This document shows, one piece after another, positions 1 through 5,950 of a stretch of 7,282 bases of DNA. The position numbers were made by a program, and so were the translations under genes. Under the pieces are notes generated by a model. It did no database searches, was not told the origin of the DNA, and was given only the letters and a program-made list of their open reading frames with translations. Origin of the DNA: UBA1479 sp964012715 (GTDB lineage: Bacteria > Pseudomonadota > Alphaproteobacteria > Rhodospirillales > Casp-alpha2). The DNA lies in assembly GCA_964012715.1 (NCBI GenBank), contig CAXGUG010000130.1, forward strand, positions 1 to 7,282, given 5' to 3'. The first letter of the stretch is position 1. Each line of letters begins with the position of its first letter.

Positions 1-33
1 GCCCGTCGCCCTTTCGCCGGGGGATAAAAAACC

Positions 34-62
34 AAAAAAAACGCCGACCCGATGGGTCGGCG
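34..62 (-). terminator. Rho-independent terminator, leftward
   Basis: Read on the minus strand, a perfect 9-bp stem (arms CGCCGACCC and GGGTCGGCG, 3-nt loop, 42-62) is followed at once by eight T residues (34-41), then GG and six more T. This is a textbook intrinsic terminator. On the plus strand no T-run follows the stem, so it acts only on leftward transcription. Because uvrA is rightward, the terminator implies a separate minus-strand transcript that begins somewhere between here and uvrA. Confidence 0.85.
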
Positions 63-267
63 AAGTTCCGTTGGTGTGATTCAGATGGCGCGGATCCGTA
101 GTCGGGGCAAAACCCCATCGCAAACGCGCCGTAACCAAGGATAAGGACGATGGCCCCGTCCCCATGGGGCGAGACCTTTATTGTCCTGCGTCATCCATGC
201 CTTGCGCGAATGCGGGGCCGTTCCACCCCGCAGCAACAAGGCACTTCCTTGCTTGACCGTCACACAA
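42..267 (-). ncRNA. Putative small structured RNA (6S-like shape, unproven)
   Basis: No convincing protein gene explains the terminator at its 3' end, but the minus-strand sequence folds by hand into a closed structure. The ends pair as GTGTGA (265-260) with TCACAC (79-74). Inside lie a hairpin CAAGG/CCTTG (251-247 with 241-237), a 6-bp hairpin (231-226 with 217-212) and a GGGG/CCCC hairpin (116-113 with 107-104). A long apical arm is built from GCGC (207-204/129-126), AAGG (203-200 region/140-137), GGAC/GTCC (186-183/148-145) and GCCCC/GGGGC (170-166/157-153). The GCGC and AAGG helices adjoin, with a 7-nt bulge on the 3' side. A rod of about 190 nt with closing stem, central bubble and long apical hairpin recalls 6S RNA, but I cannot match it to the family consensus. 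The main alternative is a 37-codon reading frame at 194-81 preceded by AAGG; its third-position composition is not like the neighbouring genes. No clear minus-strand promoter was identified. Confidence 0.45.
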
Positions 268-474
268 TATTCAAAATCGCCGATCGGTTCACCTAAAATC
301 GTACAGCTTTTTGATTTTTTTTCATTTTTTTGTGAACTTTTACAAATTCCATTTGTGAAGTTATTCGCAACGCGAGTCCTTCTTTACGGAACCGGCCCCG
401 CCCATTATGACTGTTCGCTTGTGAAGGCGGCCGCCGGCGACCGCCATTCCTCCCCCACGGTATTCGGAACTTTC
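268..474 (+). promoter_or_regulatory. AT-rich leader and promoter region of uvrA
   Basis: About 207 bp separate the putative minus-strand RNA from uvrA. The part at 301-365 is strikingly T-rich compared with the GC-rich surroundings, as expected for a promoter or a divergent control region. The best plus-strand -10 candidates are weak (for example CATTAT at 403-408), and no -35 close to TTGACA sits at the right distance, so no promoter is assigned. No GTTC-N7-GTTC or GAAC-N7-GAAC box of the alphaproteobacterial LexA type was found by eye. The nearest is GAAC-N7-GAAA at 467-481, over the start codon. Confidence 0.5.
329..359. repeat. Direct and inverted short repeats in the uvrA promoter region
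   Basis: TTTGTGAA occurs twice in direct orientation (329-336 and 352-359), with starts 23 bp apart, roughly two helical turns. Between and partly overlapping them is a perfect inverted repeat ACAAAT-TCC-ATTTGT (342-356). The arrangement could be a binding site for a dimeric regulator, but the region is AT-rich and short repeats arise there by chance. Confidence 0.35.
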
Positions 475-3387
475 ATGGAAAAAATCAGCGTCCGCGGCGC
501 CCGGGAGCACAACCTCCGCAACGTCGACGTGGAAATGCCGCGTAACAGCCTGACGGTCATCACCGGGCTGTCTGGATCGGGCAAGTCCTCGCTCGCCTTC
601 GACACCATCTATGCCGAAGGACAGCGACGCTATGTCGAAAGCCTGTCGGCCTACGCCCGCCAATTCCTGGAACTGATGCAAAAGCCGGACGTCGACCATA
701 TCGACGGCCTCAGCCCCGCGATTTCCATTGAGCAGAAGACGACCTCGCGCAATCCGCGCTCGACGGTCGGCACGGTCACGGAAATCTACGACTACATGCG
801 CCTGTTGTTCGCGCGGGTCGGTGTGCCGCATTCCCCCGCCACGGGCCTGCCGATCGAAAGCCAGACGGTCTCGGAGATGGTCGACCGCATCCTGGCCATG
901 AAAGAAGGTACGCGCCTTTACCTGCTGGCCCCGGTCGTGCGCGGGCGCAAGGGCGAGTACAAAAAGGAGATCGCGGCCCTGGCGCAAAAGGGCTTCCAGC
1001 GCATCCGCATCGATGGCGAGTTGTACGACATCGAAGACGCGCCGGACCTGGACAAGAAGTTCAAACACGACATTGAGGTCGTGGTCGACCGCGTGGTGGT
1101 CGGGCCGGGCTTGGAAGCACGCTTGGCCGACTCTTTAGAGACGGCCTTGGACCTGGCCGACGGCATCGCCTATGCCGACGATGCCGATGCGCCCAAGGAC
1201 GACGCTCCCAAAACCTCCAAAGGCGGTCGCAAGGGCGGCATCCAGGACCATGTGCCCGCCGGGCGCACCGTGTTCTCGGCGCGCTTCGCCTGCCCCGTCT
1301 CTGGCTTCACCATCGACGAGATCGAACCGCGGCTGTTTTCCTTCAACAACCCGTTCGGCGCCTGCCCGGCCTGCGACGGGTTGGGCACGGAAATGTTTTT
1401 CGACCCGGAACTGGTGGTGCCCGACGGCAAGCGTACCCTGGCGTCCGGCGCGGTCGCGCCCTGGGCCAATTCGTCGTCCAAATATTACGACCAGACCCTG
1501 AAAAGCCTGGGCGAGCATTTCGATTTCGACCTGACGATCCCGTGGAGCAAGCTGCCCGCCAAGGTCCGCGAGATCATCCTTTACGGTTCGGGCACGACCG
1601 ACGTGACCATGCGCTACCACGACGGTAAGCGCGCCTATGAGATCACCAAGCCGTTCGAAGGCGTGATCCCCAATATGGAGCGGCGCTGGCGCGAAACGGA
1701 TTCCAGCTGGGTCCGCGACGAATTGGCGCGGTTCCAAACCGTGACGACCTGTTCCGATTGCGGCGGCATGCGCCTGAAGCCCGAGGCCCTGGCGATCAAG
1801 ATCGACGGCCTGCACATCTCCCAGGTCTCGGAAATGTCCATCGCCGAGGCCCATGACTGGTTCGCCGCACTGGAAGACAAGCTTGCCGGCAAGGACAAGG
1901 AAATCGCCCGCCGCATCCTGCGCGAGATCAACGAGCGCCTGGGCTTCCTGATGAATGTCGGCTTGGAATACCTGAACCTGTCGCGCTCGTCGGGCACGCT
2001 GTCCGGGGGCGAAAGCCAGCGCATCCGCCTGGCGTCGCAGATCGGCTCAGGCCTGACCGGCGTGCTGTACGTGCTGGACGAACCGTCCATCGGCCTTCAT
2101 CAACGCGACAACGAACGCCTGCTGGCGACCCTGGTCCGCCTGCGCGATCTGGGGAACACCGTCATCGTGGTCGAACACGACGAAGACGCCATTCGCGCCG
2201 CAGATTGGATTATCGACATGGGGCCGCGCGCGGGCGTGCACGGCGGCCAGGTCGTGGCCATGGGCACCGCCGACGAGATCATGAAGTCGCCTGACAGTCT
2301 GACCGGCATGTACCTGACCGGGATGGAACAGGTCCCCCTGCCCGCCCAGCGCCGCACAGGCAAGAAAGGCCAGGCCCTGAAGCTGCGCGGTGCGCGGGCC
2401 AACAACCTGAACAACCTGGATGTCGATTTCCCGCTCGGCACGCTGACATGCATCACCGGCGTCTCGGGCGGCGGCAAGTCGACCCTGGTGATCGAGACTC
2501 TATACAAGGCCCTGGCCCGCCGCCTGAACGGTGCGCGCGAACACCCGGGCGAGCATGATTCCCTGGACGGCCTGGAATTCATCGACAAGGTCGTGGACAT
2601 CGACCAGTCGCCCATCGGCCGCACGCCCCGCTCCAACCCCGCGACCTATACCGGCGCGTTCACGCCGATCCGCGACTGGTTCGCCAACCTGCCCGACGCC
2701 AAGGCGCGGGGCTACAAGCCGGGGCGGTTCTCGTTCAACGTCAAGGGCGGGCGCTGCGAAGCCTGCCAGGGCGACGGGGTCATCAAGATCGAGATGCACT
2801 TCCTGCCCGACGTCTACGTGACCTGCGACGTCTGCAAGGGCCAGCGCTACAACCGCGAAACCCTGGACATCAAATTCCGGGGCAAATCCATCGCCGAGGT
2901 TTTGGACCTGACGGTCGAGGAAGCCGCCGACTTCTTCAAGGCCGTACCCGCGATCCGCGACAAGATGGAGACGCTGAAACGCGTCGGCCTGGGCTATGTT
3001 CACCTGGGGCAACAGGCGACGACCCTGTCCGGCGGCGAGGCGCAGCGCGTCAAACTGGCCAAGGAGCTATCGCGCCGCGCCACGGGCAAGACATTCTATA
3101 TCCTGGACGAGCCGACCACCGGCCTGCACTTCGACGACGTGCGCAAGCTGTTGGAGGTCCTGCACGCCCTGGTCGAACAGGGCAACACGGTGGTGGTGAT
3201 CGAACACAACCTGGAGGTCATCAAGACCGCGGACTGGGTCATCGACCTGGGGCCCGAAGGCGGTATCAAAGGCGGCAAGCTGGTCGCCCAGGGCACGCCC
3301 GAGGACGTGGCCGCGACCAAGGGCAGCTTCACCGGGGAATATCTGGCCCCGTATCTGAAGAAGAAACCGACGAAAAAGCGCGCCTAA
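475..3387 (+). CDS. uvrA: Excinuclease ABC subunit UvrA
   Basis: This is the damage-recognition ATPase of nucleotide excision repair, a cytoplasmic dimer that loads UvrB at DNA lesions. The 970 residues fit the family length, with two ABC modules in tandem. The first has Walker A GLSGSGKS (31-38), signature LSGGESQR (509-516) and Walker B ending DEP (D535). The second has Walker A GVSGGGKS (662-669), signature LSGGEAQR (851-858) and Walker B LDEP (D878). The C-terminal zinc module is complete (C761, C764, C784, C787). The first zinc module has C273, C297 and C300, but Ser276 stands where many UvrA proteins have the second cysteine. A Lys/Asp-rich stretch around 230-262 lengthens the linker before it. 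ATG 475 is chosen because MEKISVRGAREHNL is the usual UvrA N-terminus and GGAA (466-469) lies 5 nt upstream. The frame is open to a TTG at 181, but the 98 extra residues look non-coding. The tail KKKPTKKRA is basic. The gene appears monocistronic and converges with the next gene. Confidence 0.98.
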   Translation: MEKISVRGAREHNLRNVDVEMPRNSLTVITGLSGSGKSSLAFDTIYAEGQRRYVESLSAYARQFLELMQKPDVDHIDGLSPAISIEQKTTSRNPRSTVGTVTEIYDYMRLLFARVGVPHSPATGLPIESQTVSEMVDRILAMKEGTRLYLLAPVVRGRKGEYKKEIAALAQKGFQRIRIDGELYDIEDAPDLDKKFKHDIEVVVDRVVVGPGLEARLADSLETALDLADGIAYADDADAPKDDAPKTSKGGRKGGIQDHVPAGRTVFSARFACPVSGFTIDEIEPRLFSFNNPFGACPACDGLGTEMFFDPELVVPDGKRTLASGAVAPWANSSSKYYDQTLKSLGEHFDFDLTIPWSKLPAKVREIILYGSGTTDVTMRYHDGKRAYEITKPFEGVIPNMERRWRETDSSWVRDELARFQTVTTCSDCGGMRLKPEALAIKIDGLHISQVSEMSIAEAHDWFAALEDKLAGKDKEIARRILREINERLGFLMNVGLEYLNLSRSSGTLSGGESQRIRLASQIGSGLTGVLYVLDEPSIGLHQRDNERLLATLVRLRDLGNTVIVVEHDEDAIRAADWIIDMGPRAGVHGGQVVAMGTADEIMKSPDSLTGMYLTGMEQVPLPAQRRTGKKGQALKLRGARANNLNNLDVDFPLGTLTCITGVSGGGKSTLVIETLYKALARRLNGAREHPGEHDSLDGLEFIDKVVDIDQSPIGRTPRSNPATYTGAFTPIRDWFANLPDAKARGYKPGRFSFNVKGGRCEACQGDGVIKIEMHFLPDVYVTCDVCKGQRYNRETLDIKFRGKSIAEVLDLTVEEAADFFKAVPAIRDKMETLKRVGLGYVHLGQQATTLSGGEAQRVKLAKELSRRATGKTFYILDEPTTGLHFDDVRKLLEVLHALVEQGNTVVVIEHNLEVIKTADWVIDLGPEGGIKGGKLVAQGTPEDVAATKGSFTGEYLAPYLKKKPTKKRA

Positions 3388-3394
3388 ATCAGAC

Positions 3395-4084
3395 TCAGGT
3401 GTGAATCGTCCGCAGCGACTTGCGCAGCATCAGCATCCAGAACACCTGGGCGCCGATTGCGGCGGCGGGCAGCAACACCCAGAGCATGTCCGCCAGGGCC
3501 AGCCCCAGGACGATCAGCCAGAAATCGGCTTTGACCAGGCCGCGAAAGAAGAAGCCGACGAGGTCCAGCCAACTGGCGTCGGCCGCCATGTCGGCGAAGC
3601 TCGCGACCTCTTCCGCATCCGGCGTGGCCCGCTGAAACAGCGGCAGGACCGAATTGATCGTTCCTCCCAACGCCGCAGCAACGCCCAGCCAAGCCCAAAG
3701 CGGCTGACCGGTGGTTTGTGTCATCTGATAGCCGACGGCCAGGAAGAAGGCGAAATGGACCAGCCAATCGCCGATATCGTCCAGCGCCGCGCCGAACCGG
3801 GAACTCATCTTTTTCAGCCGCGCCAGATCGCCGTCGACGTTGTCCAATAGGTAGGACACGAAAAACAAGACCGCGCCGATGCCGCCCCATTCCAAACCCT
3901 GGTGCAGAAAACACCAAGCCGCGCCAAGACCGCAGGCGATTCCTGTGATCGTCACCGCATTGGGTGTTACCGGCGTGCGCGCCAAGGCAATAGCCATGGG
4001 CCGCGATACCAAGCGTATCAAAGGAAACATGCTTTCCTTCGCCGCCGAAGCAGAGGTCGCAGAATGATTGTGTTCGGTGTCCAT
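3395..4084 (-). CDS. CDP-alcohol phosphatidyltransferase family membrane protein
   Basis: The 229-residue protein carries the complete family signature DxxDGxxARx8GxxxDxxxD as D81, D84, G85, A88, R89, G98, D102 and D106. These aspartates bind the metal and the CDP-alcohol in this family. A TPN motif (40-42) precedes the first membrane helix, also typical. Hydrophobic stretches at about 43-60, 66-80, 107-120, 128-148, 174-200 and 201-220 suggest about six transmembrane helices in the inner membrane. Members transfer a phosphatidyl or phosphoalcohol group from a CDP-linked donor to an alcohol. The substrate cannot be read from the sequence, and it is not obviously PgsA or PssA. Start ATG 4084 has AAGGGG (4092-4097) 7 nt upstream, better than an in-frame TTG at 4153. 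The gene lies downstream of a small unknown gene on the same strand and converges on uvrA with 7 bp between stop codons. Confidence 0.9.
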   Translation of the reverse strand: MDTEHNHSATSASAAKESMFPLIRLVSRPMAIALARTPVTPNAVTITGIACGLGAAWCFLHQGLEWGGIGAVLFFVSYLLDNVDGDLARLKKMSSRFGAALDDIGDWLVHFAFFLAVGYQMTQTTGQPLWAWLGVAAALGGTINSVLPLFQRATPDAEEVASFADMAADASWLDLVGFFFRGLVKADFWLIVLGLALADMLWVLLPAAAIGAQVFWMLMLRKSLRTIHT

Positions 4085-4198
4085 GCCGAAGCCCCTTGCC
4101 GGAAACGCCCGATTAGCGCGCCTTCTCGTGCCAAAGGCAGCACAAAACGTCAAGCCTGCCGAAAGTCAGGTTTGGTCGATTTCTGCGATTTCGATGGA

Positions 4199-4534
4199 TC
4201 AGAAGCGCCGGGCGGCGAACAGGCTTTGGAACACACTGCGGAACAGGAGGCCGATACGGCTTCCCTCGGCCAAGCCCTGATCGAGCTTTTCCGCCATGTC
4301 TTCGGGCGCGGCTGAACGGAATTCGTCGGCCAATTGCGCCCCGCGAGCAAGGTTCACGGCTTTGTTACCGCCGCCCAGATCGACCGTCGACAGATCAACC
4401 TGATCCTCAACCGTCCAACCGCCGGACGATTGGCCGGGATTGGCCAATGCCTGACGCGCCTCGCGAATGAGCTTTTCGCCCAGCGTGGTCGCGCGCGGAA
4501 GATCCGATCCAGAATTGTGAACTTGGCTCACCAT
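4199..4534 (-). CDS. Hypothetical protein, 111 residues
   Basis: I do not recognise this protein. It has GC-rich third positions like its neighbours and an even amino-acid mix, which supports real coding. No signal peptide or clear membrane helix is seen. The N-terminal half is polar (MVSQVHNSGSDLPRATTLGE). The middle has a Gly-rich turn (DLGGGNKAVNLARG), and the C-terminal third is Ala/Glu/Leu-rich and probably helical, ending hydrophobic and basic (GLLFRSVFQSLFAARRF). ATG 4534 is chosen over a TTG at 4552. GAGG lies 12 nt before the ATG, inside an inverted repeat, so translation initiation may be weak or controlled. The next gene on the strand starts 114 bp further on, so co-transcription with the phosphatidyltransferase is possible but not evident. 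The opposite strand also has open frames, but they lack family features. Confidence 0.65.
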   Translation of the reverse strand: MVSQVHNSGSDLPRATTLGEKLIREARQALANPGQSSGGWTVEDQVDLSTVDLGGGNKAVNLARGAQLADEFRSAAPEDMAEKLDQGLAEGSRIGLLFRSVFQSLFAARRF

Positions 4535-4536
4535 TA

Positions 4537-4553
4537 TTTGAGGGTACCTCAAA
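4537..4553. promoter_or_regulatory. 17-bp inverted repeat, operator-like
   Basis: Perfect inverted repeat TTTGAGG-GTA-CCTCAAA in the gap between the divergent 111-residue gene (start 4534) and the DUF1223 gene (start 4618). It sits 10 bp upstream of the -35 box of the rightward promoter, a usual place for a repressor or activator dimer. In the leftward mRNA it would form a 7-bp hairpin immediately before the ATG and enclose GAGG, so an RNA-level role is also possible. No T-run follows it on either strand, so it is not an intrinsic terminator. Confidence 0.5.
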
Positions 4554-4563
4554 AAGCCGTTAT

Positions 4564-4592
4564 TTGACAGTGTTTTGCGCGTTCCCGATCAT
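4564..4592 (+). promoter_or_regulatory. Sigma-70-type promoter for the DUF1223-lipoprotein pair
   Basis: A perfect -35 box TTGACA (4564-4569), a 17-bp spacer and the -10 box GATCAT (4587-4592, four of six matches to TATAAT, including the key A2 and T6). Transcription would start near 4599, giving a leader of about 20 nt before the ATG at 4618. Confidence 0.6.
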
Positions 4593-4617
4593 CAATTCGA
4601 ACTTCGGGAAAGCAACC

Positions 4618-5370
4618 ATGAAACATCTTATATTCGCAGCCATGATTATTGCAGTGACGGCCATCACCGGGCAGCCCCGCGCCGCCACGGTCGGGGCGCG
4701 GGCCGACGCGCCCGTCGTGGTCGAACTGTTCACCTCGCAGGGGTGCTATTCCTGCCCGCCGGCCGAGGCGTTCTTACGCGATCTGGCGGATCAGCCGGGC
4801 ATCGTCGCGTTGGAATTCCACGTCGATTACTGGGATAGCCTCAACTACCTCTGGCACGGGCGGTGGAAAGACCCCTTCTCATCCCCCGCGCATACGGACC
4901 GGCAACGCCGTTACAACAACGCGATCCGGGGGCAATCTGGTGTCTATACCCCGCAGATGGTCATCGACGGCAAACTGCAAGCCATCGGTTCTCGCCGCGA
5001 CGAAGTCACGCGGGCGATCCGGCAAGTACGCTCATCACGAAAGGCCAAGGTCTCCGTCCAACGATCCGATCGCGGGTTGAAGGTTACCGTAAACGGCACT
5101 GCCAGGGTCGAGGCCGACGTCCTGTTGGTCCGCTTCATCAACGAAGCCACGACCGAGGTCGCCAACGGCGAGAACCACGGCAAGACCCTGGTCAGCCGAC
5201 ATATCGTCCGGGACCTGCAGCCCCTTGGGAAATGGCCGGGCGGCAACAAATCCTTTGCCGTTCCGCCCGCTTCCGATGGCGTGCCCCTCGACTGTGCGGT
5301 GATTGTACAGACGCCCAATTTCGGCCCGATCCTGGGCGCCGCCCTTTGCCCCAAGCAGCCATCGTCATAG
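4618..5370 (+). CDS. DUF1223 family secreted thioredoxin-like protein
   Basis: The 250-residue protein begins with a signal peptide (MKHLIFAAMIIAVTAITG, likely cleaved near A22-A23) and so should act in the periplasm or outside. The DUF1223 hallmarks follow in order: ELFTSQGCYSCPPAE (36-50) with a thioredoxin-like CxxC pair C43 and C46, FHVDYWD (67-73), WKDPFSSPAHTDRQRRY (83-99), VYTPQMVIDG (109-118, with a cis-Pro-like TP) and GENHGKTL (184-191). Two more cysteines (C226, C244) lie near the C-terminus. The family has a thioredoxin-like fold but no firmly assigned reaction; thiol-disulphide chemistry is an inference. ATG 4618 is chosen because GGGAAAG (4606-4612) sits 5 nt upstream and the signal peptide starts there; upstream in-frame codons overlap the promoter. 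It leads a probable two-gene operon with the lipoprotein 32 bp downstream. Confidence 0.92.
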   Translation: MKHLIFAAMIIAVTAITGQPRAATVGARADAPVVVELFTSQGCYSCPPAEAFLRDLADQPGIVALEFHVDYWDSLNYLWHGRWKDPFSSPAHTDRQRRYNNAIRGQSGVYTPQMVIDGKLQAIGSRRDEVTRAIRQVRSSRKAKVSVQRSDRGLKVTVNGTARVEADVLLVRFINEATTEVANGENHGKTLVSRHIVRDLQPLGKWPGGNKSFAVPPASDGVPLDCAVIVQTPNFGPILGAALCPKQPSS

Positions 5371-5384
5371 CGTTGTTCGCGCAT

Positions 5385-5402
5385 GCGGGATAAACTCCCC
5401 GC
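5385..5402 (+). promoter_or_regulatory. Small hairpin abutting the lipoprotein start codon
   Basis: GCGGG (5385-5389) can pair with CCCGC (5398-5402), which ends exactly before the ATG at 5403. There is no clear Shine-Dalgarno at normal spacing for the lipoprotein gene; the only purine-rich stretch (CGGGA) is in the left arm. The stem is short and could be chance in GC-rich DNA. If it forms, it could limit independent initiation and couple it to translation of the upstream DUF1223 gene. Confidence 0.3.
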
Positions 5403-5948
5403 ATGACCATCAAACCTCTCGCCCGCGCTTTGATCTTGGGCGGCGTCCTGTTTGCCGCCGCCTGCGCGTCGGATACGCCGACGCCGAGCCCGACCTTTCA
5501 AGACATGAAGGCCGAGCAAACCGCAATCCAAGAAACGTTAAATGCCGGTGAGAGTGATACCCCCCGCCAATGGCAAGGACCGAGCGGCGTTACCGGCACA
5601 GTGACCCTGAAGGGTGATGCGGATGCGGAAGGCTGCCGCGCGGTCGAAACCACCGGCCCGGGCGGCCCGACCGTCGACACTTGGTGTCCGACACCGCATG
5701 GGTTCTGGGTTCATCCGGACGAACAGTTCTATCGCAACGCCACGGGGAAAGAGACTTTTGGCGGAAGCGTTCGGACCGGACCACAGGCGGACGACACCGG
5801 GGAAACTGTCTCTCCCTCATCATCCACCAGCCGTACCGATTGCCTAAAGCTGCTACATCAGCAAAAACGCCTGAACGACGATGGCCGGGACAGTGAAGCG
5901 CGCGCCATGCAACGGGCCTTTCACCGCTGCCTGCAACAGAGCAATTGA
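5403..5948 (+). CDS. Putative cysteine-containing lipoprotein
   Basis: This 181-residue protein starts with a lipoprotein signal peptide: basic MTIKPLAR, a hydrophobic core and a lipobox ending AAAC with the lipidated cysteine at C21. Residues +2 and +3 are Ala and Ser, not Asp, so outer-membrane sorting is likely. After a Pro/Thr-rich linker (22-31) comes a small domain (about 57-103) with GTVTLKGDADAEGCRAVETT and TWCPTPHGFW. It recalls the C-terminal domain of RT0821/Lpp0805-type surface proteins, in which a conserved CR and later C-x-P-x-G-x-W occur; this likeness is tentative. A low-complexity Ser/Thr stretch (132-145) leads to a helical tail with C147 and C176. The four mature cysteines after C21 could form two disulphides. 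The gene is 32 bp downstream of the DUF1223 gene, probably in the same transcript, and ends 2 bp from the convergent reductase stop codon. Confidence 0.75.
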   Translation: MTIKPLARALILGGVLFAAACASDTPTPSPTFQDMKAEQTAIQETLNAGESDTPRQWQGPSGVTGTVTLKGDADAEGCRAVETTGPGGPTVDTWCPTPHGFWVHPDEQFYRNATGKETFGGSVRTGPQADDTGETVSPSSSTSRTDCLKLLHQQKRLNDDGRDSEARAMQRAFHRCLQQSN

Positions 5949-5950
5949 TC

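Noticed and set aside
81..194. 37-codon minus-strand frame (ATG at 194) with AAGG 5 nt upstream and a terminator after its stop
   Set aside because: Amino-acid composition (many Arg, Trp, Pro) and third-position use do not match neighbouring genes, and the same bases form extended RNA helices. Kept as the main alternative to the RNA call.
42..267. SRP (4.5S) RNA or tmRNA identity for the minus-strand RNA
   Set aside because: The conserved SRP apical GGAAGGAAGCAG motif is missing, as are the tRNA-like ends with a T-loop expected of tmRNA.
181..474. N-terminal extension of UvrA from a TTG at 181 or a GTG at 421
   Set aside because: The extra residues do not resemble UvrA, run through the T-rich promoter tract and lack a Shine-Dalgarno. 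MEKISVRGAREHNL at 475 matches the family start.
467..481. LexA-like GAAC-N7-GAAA at the uvrA start codon
   Set aside because: One mismatch to the box, and GAA is part of the ribosome-binding site and second codon; a chance match is likely.
361..1068. 235-residue minus-strand frame opposite the uvrA start
   Set aside because: Long antisense frames are expected opposite GC-rich genes; the sequence has no recognisable motif and ends in the uvrA promoter.
3902..4315. 137-residue plus-strand frame across the phosphatidyltransferase and the gap before it
   Set aside because: It overlaps well-supported minus-strand genes, is rich in Arg/Ala as expected of shadow frames, and shows no domain.
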